A DNA stretch of 64,000 bases from Euglena gracilis (lineage: Eukaryota; Euglenida; Euglenophyceae; Euglenales). This document shows positions 23,801 to 35,800 of this stretch, in pieces. Below the pieces are notes generated by a model, which saw only the letters and a list, made by a program, of their open reading frames with translations, was not told the DNA's origin and searched no databases. The position numbers and the translations under genes are program-made. Positions within the stretch are counted from its first letter, which is position 1, and each line of letters opens with the position of its first letter. Where the stretch lies: assembly GCA_039621445.1 (NCBI GenBank), contig CP154956.1:80596474-80660473 (forward strand). Reading direction: 5' to 3'.

Positions 23801-26800
23801 GTGCACCATTGAGAGAGTTCGGTACAGGGTGCTTTTTAACGACCCCCCCCCCCCGGGGGGGGAGGTTCAGTTCTGCTGGCAGTTGTGACACAAGAAAAGG
23901 GGGGGGTTACAGGTTTTTTGTGTAAATGTGCAAAAAGCGGAACGAAATGAGAACAAAATAGGTGAACAACAAACAAGGTTGGCAATAAACCTCAGACCAG
24001 TATCCCACTATCAGCCACAAAACTGAATCTTATCATTTCGCAGGGGTTGCAAATGGGAGACAGTTTCAAACACATTGCATACGAGAGATCGGCCGTCCCA
24101 GGTGTCAGAGCGGCGATGTGGGGCGCTGGCGCTGCGCGGTGTCGCCTGAAGTCAACCACAAGAAGTTGAGCACAAAAGAAGTCTGCTCCCAGTGCTGAGA
24201 AAATGATATCACAGGGGGTCAAGATTGACACGGTTGACGGTCGTCATATTGTTCGGTGGCCACTTGGATCACCCAATGGTATCCATCTATGGAGGGAGCC
24301 TTACACTGGAATTCAGTAATATTTTGCAACCTAACACCTCAATCACCCTGTGGTGGGGTGGGGACAACATGAACCCTCGAAAAACAGGACACAAAAAAAA
24401 ACAAGGAAACACAAGGAAAACACAAATTGTATGGAAAACCCTGCAGAAGCTTCCGGGGAATGTTCACTTTCTGCTGGAGAGGACTTAGAAAAAAATTTCG
24501 TCAATTTTTTTCCAGGAGAAATCGAAATCGCTGGGAAAAATGCAAAAAAAAGTTAAAAAAATTTCAAAAATGCAAATTCTGCCCAAATTGACAAACACAA
24601 GAAAACGCAAAAAAAATTGCATTCCTCCTCCCCTGCCTCATTTGCACGCACACACAAAAACACACGTGCGCACACATACACGCGCTCACATCCACAAAAT
24701 GAACATACGTTGGATGAGCGGTGCCTTGTTCGGTCACTGGGTCCATCCAGAGGTTCATAATGGCGCTTGGAGTGTTTCTGTTGCTGCAAGGAAGAGGGTT
24801 GGTTCAGGTTGAAATTGCCACCCTTCCTGAAATCCCAACCCTGCAGACAATGAAAATGGTTCTTAAATGAATATGTCTTAGGCGGCCGAATTCGCACTTA
24901 AGGGTTTTTCCTTTATGATGCGCGCAATTGCGCAAATGCACCATTTTTTTGTAACCCCTGGGACTCTGTACCCTGACACCCGGAACACGATTTAAGAACC
25001 GTTACACCCCTGTACTGGAGGGGATTAACTCCCAGTGGTCTGGTGTGCATGCTGCTTACCAGGTGACGTTAATAGGGCTGAGGGTGAGACTTGTGCTGTT
25101 GTACATCAAACGGGAGAGAGACACACACCCCTTGTTACGACACTTGGAAATGGTCCTGACATGTTTGGCTGAACTGGCTTGGATACTGCCGCCACCGGTA
25201 AGAACACACTGAGTCTCATTGAATCACAACACCACAGACACACAGACTACGTGAGGCAGCCATCGCGCAACTGATGTGTGTTTGTGGGGGCATTTGCGCA
25301 AATAAAAACAATTGTGTTTGTGGGCGCATTTGCGCAAATAAAACGTACACCGATGATGTTAAAACGACGTGTTGGTGGGCGCAAATGCGCGCACCAACAC
25401 ATTTAGTGGTGCGCGCATTTGCGCAAATGCGCGCACCAACACAATTATGTTTGTGCGCGCAAATGCGCCCACCAACATGTACTTTTATTTTCCATGTTAA
25501 AAGACACCAATGAGGACCATGATCCTACGAGGTTTAAAAACGTGATGGGCGTGTTGGTGTGCGCAATTGTGCAAATAAAAACAATTACGTTTGTGCGCGC
25601 ATTTGTGTAAATGCGCGCACAAACGTTTAATACACCGCTTCAAAATGATGTGTTTGTAGGAGCCTTAGAGCACACAAACAAAATTGTGTTTACTTGCGCA
25701 AATGCGCGCATCAAAACACACGAGTTGTGCGACACCATCTCCTCCTCCGTGACAGCTGGCGAATGCAACTCCTCACGCCAACCAATGGTTTGCACTACGG
25801 TTACACGGCGATGAAATTTGTGGCGAGAGGTAGTGTGGAGTGTTCACTGGAACACGGCATTTGACTGGCCAAAATTTGCCTGCCTTACGTGTGTACATGT
25901 GTACTGCTGTTACCTGGCCCGATCGGCCTGTTGTTTTGGCGTCATGTGTTTGGCAGTTAAACGTAATGAATTTAATTACATGCAAACCACCTGTGACTGT
26001 TACACACCTTTTCTGCAACAGGACTGCGTTACAAGAAGACAAAATTTGGCACCTGAAATGCCCGGGACGTGTCCGGCCGGAGTCCGTTTTCAGGTTTTCT
26101 TTGCCATTTTTCCCTTGAAAAAGGTAAAAAACACCAGTTTTTGTGCATAATTTGGGGGGAGTGGGTCCCACCGCTTTGATGCACCCAATCCAGGGGTAAA
26201 GATTCAACCCATCCTTGCATCCAAAGTAACGGGTGTTTGAGGGCTATCTCTCTCCGGCTGCCGGTTGCCATGCACTGGCACCACGTCGTCCCCCCAGTCT
26301 TACACCCCGGTTGCGGGGTATAACGCGGTCGCTGTGGTGGGTGTCGTTGCACTGGGGAGGTTGATGCTGGTCTGGTGGGTGCTGAAGCATCAGCAGCTGA
26401 TGGGGCTGCAGCAGCGGAGCCGAGGCCAGGGTTCGATATAAGGACAGGTGGGGGGGGTGGTCCGGACCCCCCCCCCCTGCGGGCCAGGAGGGGGGGGTGG
26501 GAGGGGACACCCCCCCCCACCTAAACAGGTGCGCGGTCAGGGTGGCCGAAAATTTTTGACCCCCAAAACGACCAAAAGTGCCATTTTGGGCACTTTTTGG
26601 GCAAAAATGTGCCAAAAATGCAAAAAAAATTCCGGCGCGAAGCGCCGGAGGAAAAAATTGACCCTTTTTGGGAGGGGTCAATTTTTGCCCCCGAGGGTCG
26701 GTCCGGACCCCCCTTGCAGGTGGGGGGGGGTCCGGACCCCCCCTGCGGGCCAGGAGGGGGGGGGTGGGGGGACACCCCCCCCCCACCTAAACCATGTACG

Positions 26801-29800
26801 CCCTCCTTATATCGAACCCTGGCCGAGGCCGCAGGTCAGCGACAGGGCCCTTGGGACCCAAAAATTGGTGCCGGTGGAGGTGCACCGTTACTGGGTGCTG
26901 CGCACTCACCTTCAGGAGATCCTATGTCTCCATCCTTTGTGGGACCTGTCAATGGTCCAAAAACGGCACAGTAACACCATGTACCGGAGGAGACGGTGTG
27001 GCCATTTGCTATCAACCCATTCAGAAGCCACCAAGGGTAGTTGCAGGAGGGCCAAATGAAATCGCTTTTTACTCCTGCATTGGTGGTTTATTTGCGCATT
27101 TGCGCGCATCACGTTGTTTTTGGGCGCAAATGCGCAAATAAAGACATAGTAAATTGTACAGTTTCTTCATGCAGTTTATTTGCGCATTTGTGCCCACAAA
27201 CAATGTGATGCGCGCAAATGCGCAAATAAACCACATCTGCGGCTGGTGTTTGACGGTTGTGTTTCCGTTACACCGTTCTTCTTTGTGTTTATGGGCGCAA
27301 ATGCGCGCACCAACACAATTATGTTTGTTTGCGCATTTGCGCAAATGCGCACATAAAACATAATTTTTGTTTGTGCGCGCATTTGTGCCCATAAGCTTGC
27401 GCCGTCGACAAATAATTTGACAAGCGCACCAACTGGACGGCCCGTTGGTCTGCACACCCACGGCTCCTTTGCCACGCCGTTTGGGTACCAAAGCCAAACC
27501 CTTGAAGGACACGTTTGTGTTTATGCGCGCAAATGCGCGCACCAACATAAACATGTTGGTGCGCGCATTTGCGCGCATAAACACAATCCTGTCCTTCCAG
27601 TGTTTGGCTTCTTCTGCAGGGTTCTTTGCCACACAGCTGGTTGTGCGCATCCCGGGTATAAGCCGGGTGGGAGATAACCGTCCCCTTTATTCCCTTCGTT
27701 CCCTGCGGACCCTATTTCATCCCCTCTGCGCTTCCCTTGCCCAACACCCCCCACTTACCTTCCTCTCACTGCGTCCCTCCTTCCGGTTTGGTCACACCAC
27801 ACCCACACCCCCCGGCGCCTCCTCCCCGCGCTTTAACAAACAGCCCCAAAACACCACACCAGGGTGCCGCAAGCAACGCAGTCCGGCAAACACCCAGGAC
27901 GCCGCCGGCAGCTCGGACACACCCGGGGACAGAGCCGAAAGAAGCAACAAGGGCAGTAAAGGTCCCGTTCCTATGGTGCTTTTTTGTGTTTTTTTCTCTG
28001 TGGGCCGGCACGGTCCCGGGGGTTTCGACGTGCAAAGTCCATTTCCACACACCTCAAAAACACCATTTTCGCCAAAGTCCCGGGGGTCTCACAACCAAAA
28101 ACAGAATTTCGCTCATTTTTTGCACTCTCTCGTTCACGTGTTTTTAAACCCCCCTGACCTTCACAGCCGAAACAAAGCAGAATCAAAAAATTCGTAAATT
28201 TGCGCAAGTGCGCAAATCAAACGAAAAAAGCTTAAGTGCGAATTAGGCCGCCTAAGTATGTGCGCATGTGATACATGATATAATGCCAACAATCTTCTCA
28301 TCATCATATATTGTACAGTTGTCATGCCATAACCCCCCAAATGTAGAACACCCTGGTTGTGCATTTGGGGGGCAATATTCTTGCCCCCCTCTCTCACATG
28401 CGCAGAGAGACAGAGAGAAGAACACATGCAGCATGAACTTGTCCCCAAGGAGTTCCTCTGGCAGCACTGATTTAGAAGAGAGATTTATGCAGCAACCCTG
28501 CGTTCAGGCTGAACTCGCGAACCCAGGCACTACCCCCAGCGGGGGGTCGGTGCCTGCCTGGTCGTGGTCCGAAAAGTGCCCAAAAATGGGGTCTGCTGGG
28601 CTTCCGGCGCCTTCAATGCCAAATGTGCCTTGGCCAAGTGCCCAGGCACTTTTGGATCTGGGGGTCGGCACCACCTTAAATTTCAGCCAGCCTGCGTCCC
28701 ATGGAGCTTTCCATGGCACCTTTTCCAGAATTGCATGGCACAGTTGTTTCGCACCCCCACGCCTGGCTAAACCCGCGGCAGCTTCCACTGAGCGCCCAGT
28801 GGCTCAGGCCACCCCCTCCCCTGGGGGTTGGTGCTGCGACCCCAGAATCAGCGCCCCAAACCTGCGGTATTTTTCAGCATTTCTGCATTTCTCCGTGCTG
28901 AAAGGGCCTTGACTTGCCCAGGGCGATCCCAAACGGGGAAAAAAAACTAACTTCCTGTCCCAGCATATTCAATAAAAAAAATTCCACAGGAAAAATAACC
29001 GAAAAAATAGCCATACTTTGGCGAAAAACGGGTCGACTTCGGGGGAAGAAGTGGTTTCTGGGCCTCCATCCTTGGGCCCCCGCACACCCACCCAAAACGT
29101 CCAAAAAAATGCATTTTTCGACCTTTTATTTTTTGACCCTGTTCAAGCCCCAGTTCGACCCTTGGCCGTCTCTTGGGCCTAAAGGCGGTCCTTGAGGAGA
29201 AAAAAACTTCCTGTCTTTTATGGACCGCCCTGGACTTGCCCTCCCCAAAGGGTGCCTGGAGGTAGTGGAGCCACTCTTGCGTTGCCTGGATTTTTTGGGC
29301 TCATTTTTTCAGCTCCCCCCCCCCAACCAGAAAGGGTGACTTGTTTTTTACAGCCTGCACCGCACAGACAAGAGCGGTCAGTGAAAAGGGTTGGCAGGGT
29401 CATCTCCCCAACGATGCCCCACCTGCCAGCCTGGGCGAAACAGCAACACTGACTGACAACACACACGCACCACACTGACTGACAACACACTTGCCCACAA
29501 GCACACACACTCAGGTCGGAAAAAGTCCGCCCGAAGGAGTTCCTCCCCCCCCCCCCCAAGGAGCTCCCCAGCAACACCGATTCGGAAAAGAGAGAAGAGC
29601 ACATGTGCACACCGACCGCTTTCGAAGCGTTTCTACAACATGGCCGTGCTTTTCACGGGCAGCGATTCGGGCTTGCAGCTGGTGTGGCAGAGTAAAATAA
29701 AAAGGGAGGGCAGCACGATCTATGCAAACACACAATTTTCCTTGACGACACATGAACCATTTCCGTGAAAAATCCCCCCCCCCCCCCCGACATATACCCC

Positions 29801-32800
29801 GTTGGTTCTATTCTGCCTTCTGGAAAGCAGTCTTAAACCTGGGGTCTTTGTTATGCAGGGTGGAAATGAGACCCCACTGGACCACATGCTGCACACATAC
29901 CTGCGTCCCTTAAAGATGACTTCAAAAATGTGATGGGAACAGTGAAAAAAAATGGGTTAAAAAATCCCCCCCCTCCGGCTCACTGGCCTCAATGGAACCA
30001 ATTTGGGGGGGGGACAAAGAAGGCCTGCGTGGGGGAGAGGCTGCAAACAAAATTTCCTTCGGTTCCCGAGGCATCGAGAAAAACTTTGCAAAAAAAATCC
30101 TCTGGAAAAATGGGACGATTAGGGGGAATTGACTCCAACAGCCTGGGTGCCAATGAGCAGGGGGGGGTCTGCCGCAAAAGTGGAATCCAAACTTTTTGGT
30201 TGCCTCCGCGGAGGCTCCGGGGAGGCTCAAGGTAACCAGCCTCCGCGGAGGCTCCGTGGAGGCTCCTCAAGGCTATTGGAGGCTAGGTAACCAGCCTCCC
30301 CGGAGGATCCGAGGAGGCTCCTCGGAGGCTAAGGTAACCACTTTTGCAGGAGCATGTTGAGAACATATAAATGAACGTGATTTTTTTGTAATAAAGAGAA
30401 ATTCTTCAAAGTCAAACACGGCGACTGCACTCAGTGGCAGATAATTAGCTTCCAAACCTGTCAGAACCTGTCCGTTTTTTTCTACCCATTTGCAAAGAGG
30501 AAAAAAATTCACAGGCTAATTCACGGACAAATTGACGGACTAATTCTCGGACTAACAGACGTAACAAAAAGAATCATGGAATTTGGGAGGCAACATAGAG
30601 CTTAAACAAAACCAAAAATGAATTGATTCAGCCAGAATTGCACCTAAATTATCCAGAGGCTAGAATTGTACCCGAAATTGTGATCCCACTGGGATTTGGA
30701 TTGCACTGGAGTGTCTTCAACCAGGTGAACCAACAGTCACGTGGGGGGAAGGTGGTAGGCAAACTGCACGTCAGCATGGATGTGATGTTGCAAAAAAAAG
30801 GTCACGTGAAATCCACAGTGGTGTCCATTTCGCTGTGCCCGGGAGGGGGAGGGGGAGGGGGGCGGGGGCGAGAGGCCCCTCCCCCCAGCCCCCTTCCCCT
30901 CTCCCCCCTACCCCCCTCCCTCCCCCGCTCCCCAATATCAAGATCCCTTTGTGTGGACAAAGTTTGGGAAAATAGCAAACGGGTTAACGATAAAAGCAAA
31001 ATCAGGCAGACATGTCGTTTTTGTGGCAAATGGATGACGGTTTTCAACAAGTTTGGCGGACATGGCGTAAATAGCAAACGGGTAAACGGTAAAAGCAAAA
31101 TCAGGCGGAAATGTCGTTTTTGTGGCAAATTGATAAATGGTTTCGGACAAGTTTGGCGGACATGGCGTATATAGCAAACGGGTAAACAGAAAAGGAAAAA
31201 TCAGGCGGACATGTCGTTTTTGTGGCAGATGGATAAATGGTATCGAAAAAGCTTGGCGGACATGGCATAAATGGCAAACGGGTGAACGGTCTGTACCACA
31301 TCAACGGATATGGCTTTTTGTGGAAAATGGGGGATGGGTGTGTGTGAGAGGGGAAAAGGTTATGTTTTTTGTAGCAATGTGGGCGGTGTTGGAGTCTAAA
31401 AAAAATTTTAATTTTTTGGGGGATACACAACAAAAATGGGGGGGAAAGTGGTTTTTATTTGTGGAGATGGGTGAGAAAAAATGAAAAATAAAATACTCTT
31501 CCTCTGGGCATTAGTGTAGGGGCAGTGTGGAGGGAGATTGGCGTAAACCGGGTCCGCGTAAACCCGTAAAATACTTTTCCCGTTTTTATTTTCAGTCCGC
31601 ATACAAAAATTGGTTGCCTCCGCGGAGCACGACAAATACAGCTAAATCTACCTGAAGGGAAAACCTGTAAAAGCATCCGAGCAAAGCAGAATGTCGGCGG
31701 ACATGCACGGTACAAAGTTCAAAAAATGCTGCAGGAAATGCCAGGGTGCACGGTGCTGTGCCAGACATGGCATGTGTACAACAGTGGTTACCTCCGAGGA
31801 GCCTCCGCGGAGGCTCCAAGGTAACCAGCCTCCGCGGAGGCTCCTCGGAGCCTAAGGTAACCAGCCTCCGCGGAGGCTCTGCGGAGGCTCCTCGGAGGCT
31901 AAGGTAACCAGCCTCCGTGGAGGCTCCCCGGAGGCTAAGGCAACCAAAACTTAGGATTCCACATTTGCTGGGCCCCAGCAGGGGGAAGACTATGAGCTGG
32001 GGGTGGGTTGGATGGGGCTTGGGTGATGTCAAAGCTGTATGTTCAGAGAGTGAGGGTTATTTACTGTTTGGTTAGGGCTACTTTAGAACAAACCTAATCC
32101 TAACTCCCCCCCAAAAAACTCTGCAGTGCCCTTAAATGTTGTAATTGGAATAAAGTTGCAGGGGAAGGTTGTTGCCCCTCTCCCCTTGCGAAGGAACAAT
32201 GTGGAAAGGGACAACAAGAAAATCGATGCACTCCTCTGGAAAACCAGTGTTCACCCTCGCAGGAAACTGTGTCCAGACAAGTCGGCGACCACAGAGGAGG
32301 GAGACCTATAACGACAGGTCAGCGAGTATGGACCAGAGACAGTATTCCGGGCAGGTCCAAGCCAGAGGAACAACACCAACATTTGCGAACAACCAGCTAA
32401 ACCTGCCCTTAAAAACTGTCATATACCACAAACTAACCCCCCCCCAAATAACCTGGCGGGGTCCTTGCTCCTGGCGGTGGTCGAATAACTTGGCCGGGGG
32501 GGGGGGGCAAAAAAGATGGTGCCAGTAACTTGGCACCCCTTCTTTAAGGCAAACCTCCTTCACGACACTGAAAAGGGGGCCTAAATAACCTGGCAGGGCC
32601 AAATAACCTGGCAGGGGGGCAGGGCCAAAAGTAATACGGAAAGCAATAGAAAGGCAGTAATAACTCTCCCCCTCCAAATAACCTGGCGGGGTGCCAGGTT
32701 ATTGGAACCAATTGTAAGCGCCACCACCGACCTGGGTGACAATTTACCAGTGTTACCTGCCTCTTGTGGGGAGATTGTGAATCCATGCTTGGTGTCACTA

Positions 32801-35800
32801 AATAATGAAGCCATCATTTGGGCCTGCACCAGCTGACCTATCATGATCAAAGGTTTTCCTTCGTTTTGACGTAATCACCCGTCCTTTGGCTTGCAGCTGA
32901 AAACATTGATCCAAATAAGCGTATATTCTTAGGTATGGGATTTAAATACAGGTCCAGATTTTGCATACAGCTCAATTTTGGCCTAAACTTAGGTGCTAAT
33001 TTGGGCCCAGCAAACCCCCAAAGTTTTTGCCCCATGAAAATGTTACCTTCTTGGCCCCTACCCTCTGCAACGTCACCCCATACCAATTACCCCACCAATT
33101 ATGGACTCATTCAAAATTCATAAAAGAATTGTGGTGCCAGAAAATATGTTTTCATAATAATGTCATGCTTCAACTGGTCAGATTTCAAAGAATTATGGTT
33201 GGGATTGTTTAACCATCTTCCCCTCCAGAAACTTGTCCTCCCCGGGAACTGTCCTCTCCACCCTTTGCACCCGCTTCATAGGAACGTGTCTCTTTTTTGT
33301 TTATAAAGAGACTCTGGGTTGAAAAGATTCCAATTTTTTCAGGCTTCTGACCAAATAGGTTAAAAAAAATCGCCTTTTCAGATTTTTGTGTCAGTTGGCA
33401 GGTCAAAAATGTCACCCCAGTCACAAGTGATTCCCCTGATTCATTGTGAAAAAAAAGAGCTGATTTGTCTTTTGGATCAGCAAAACCTTCCCAGACTGCC
33501 GTGATCTTTCTTTACAATGGGAGTAGGAGTGAGTAGTGGAGTTGGTTGCCCTGGAGGAGTGTTCATAAGCATGGGTGGTTTATTCATAAAAGCCTGCAAT
33601 AGCCTTTCACAGGCTTTGAAAAATCACAACAAAAATTTAAAATTGGGGTATTCAGTCCCCTTAAGCAGGCAGAGAGAGCCCAACTGGGGTAACTCAAGAG
33701 GAAAATTGGAAATTGGATGAGTCACTTCAAAAATCCCAAGGGATTTGTGTTCCACAACTTTCTAATTCTTTATTATTTACAAGCTCCTCCTGGATGAGAA
33801 AGGAATGGGATGGTCACACAACAACGCAACCCCCTTTTGTCTAAGAGTCGAAGGATGCGTTAGAACCGGGGAAGGGGTGAGGCGCTTATTTGGCAAAAAA
33901 TGGGTCATAAACAAGAAGGCAGTGCTCAGACAAGGGGGAACACCTGACTGGAACACAATCCACCGCTTTAGACTGTCAGACCGAAAAGACAAATAATTTT
34001 AAATCATTTTGGGGTTTACAAATTTGCAGATGGGGAAAAAAACAGCAGTATCTCCAAATCAATTGCAATATTGGAACTTTCGATAATAATACACAAAAAT
34101 GCTTCCTGGAACATTTTCCATCTTTTCAAAGGGCCTGGCACCCAGACCTGTAAAAATGCAGTAGGGATGTGGTCTGGTGCCCTGGGACCACAGGAGAAAA
34201 TGCAAGGACTTTGACAGGTAGGGAGTCGAGCAGATGTCACCACACCATACAGGTATTATTTGGGGGATGAACTCCTGAAAGCTTTTGAAATCCCCAAAAA
34301 AAAACCCGAAATGGGAAAAGGGCGGGGGAAAACGGGGCAAAGTCCTCCCTCAATGCTTTTTGATGGAGAGCAGAAAATTTGGGTCACAAGTTCACAGAAA
34401 AAATGCCGAAAAAGAACGATGCACTCAACGGTGCAACTGCTGGTCTGTCCTTTCCGCCACTTGGTGGCAACATATGCGAAGTCCTTGGGGGGAATTGACT
34501 CGTTAAGTCGGACCCTCAGGGGGGGGATCATTTGGAGGGGAGGGTTAACCGGCCGGGCCGTTCAGGTTTAGGGTTTGGCTTGGTGGCCACCAGGGGCCCT
34601 GCCCCCCCAAGGCCCACCGGGCTTTTTTTTTTACTGACCAGGGGGAGGGGGTGGGTGGGTGCTATAGGGTGCCTGCCCATAGCAGGCACACCCCGGGGGG
34701 GGGGGGCGGGCAGCCCAGGGTACCCAGGGTTGGGTGGGTCATTTTTTGCCAAAAGGATAAAGAAAACGGGATCGGGGTGCCTGCACAACCCACCCCCAAA
34801 ACCCCACCCCCCCCCCCCGGGGTCGGCAGGGATGCTATGTGGGGTAGGCACCTGATTAAAAAAAAATGCCTGGGGCCCACCACCACCAGACCACAGCCCG
34901 GGGTGGCCAGGCGGGGGGGGGGGGGGGGCTCTGGCCCACGCGGCAGCAACGGGGCCCACCTCTGCTGGGTCGGCCCAGGCCCGGTCCACCTTGGCCCGCA
35001 GCTCACTCAGCTCCTCCAGCAGGGCCGCCTGCTCCTCATCGTACGTCCGCTTGATGGCCCCAGGGCCGCCCGGGACGGCCCAGAGAGGGGGGGGGGGCGC
35101 CCCCCCCCCCCCCCTAGGCGGCCAGGTGGCCAGGGGGGGGGGGGGGCAACAAACGAGCACTGGTGGAAGGGGTCCCTGGCCGCTCTCCACACAAACTGGG
35201 CCAGAAGCGAAGCTAGCGCCGGCCATAGACAGATAAGAAGCCTCAGTGCAACTAACTGATGTGGTCGCCCCCCCCCCCCAGTGGGTTCCCGCCCCGGCCC
35301 TGGGCGTCCCGCTCCGTCGCCAGCAGCTCCTCCAGGTGCAGCTCCAGCAGCCTACGGAGAAGTCGCAGGCCAGAAAAAGGGGTTGGGGCCCTGGGGGGGG
35401 GGGGCAATGGCGCAGCGGCTGAGTTCGTTGGGGGCTACGGCGGGGAGCGGGCCCACAGAGACCGATTCCATGATGGGGCCGGTGGAAAGATGCTGGTTTC
35501 CAGAGACACATTTTAGCAGCTTTCCTTCCTCAAGATGACAGTATTCTGAATAATAGGCTCATTTGGCCCTCATTTGGGAAGTTGTTCAATCAAATCCTGG
35601 GAGGGGGGGGGAGGGGGCTCTGATTCGGACCTTGAATGGATTTGGTCGCAATGGAAATGTTGCACAAGCTTCTGCCATTTGACCGCTGCCTAAATTCTCA
35701 CAAAAAAAAGCATCCACCGGAGCAGCAAAAGACGGGGCATCCCGGGGGGGGGGGGATGGCGCCACTGGCACTACAAATGGTCCCCCCAGCAATGCCTGAC

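Larger units (their letters stand above)
17155..24708. other. Large intron region
   Basis: Apart from the candidate exon at 19850-20010 I see no coding signal. Content includes G/T-rich sequence (17650-18060), TTTACGGTTTCCTGTAAA-type palindromes scattered from 18185 to 20870, GACGAAACCGTCGG words near 21010-21510, and a tandem duplication at 22371-23180. Confidence 0.5.
24872..28260. mobile_element. 3.4-kb fold-back region with GCGCATTTGCGC words
   Basis: TATGTCTTAGGCGGCCGAAT at 24872 is inverted at 28231-28260 (AATTAGGCCGCCTAAGTATG). The interior carries dozens of GCGCATTTGCGCAAATGCGC palindromes, concentrated at 25285-25720 and 27090-27580. The CCAGGGTT element copy 2 is inserted inside. 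Confidence 0.65.

Noticed and set aside
25773-26207. Possible exon at 26052-26008 (CQILSSCNAVLLQK)
   Set aside because: Splice-like ends are present, but it is only 45 nt, lies inside an inverted-repeat region and connects to nothing.
25265-27580. CRISPR-like array from the regularly recurring GCGCATTTGCGC words
   Set aside because: Spacing is irregular, words are degenerate palindromes, and the genome is eukaryotic.
34528-35511. A 327-residue minus-strand frame
   Set aside because: Only two short parts are exon-like coiled coil. The rest is Pro/Gly translation of C/G runs and intron.
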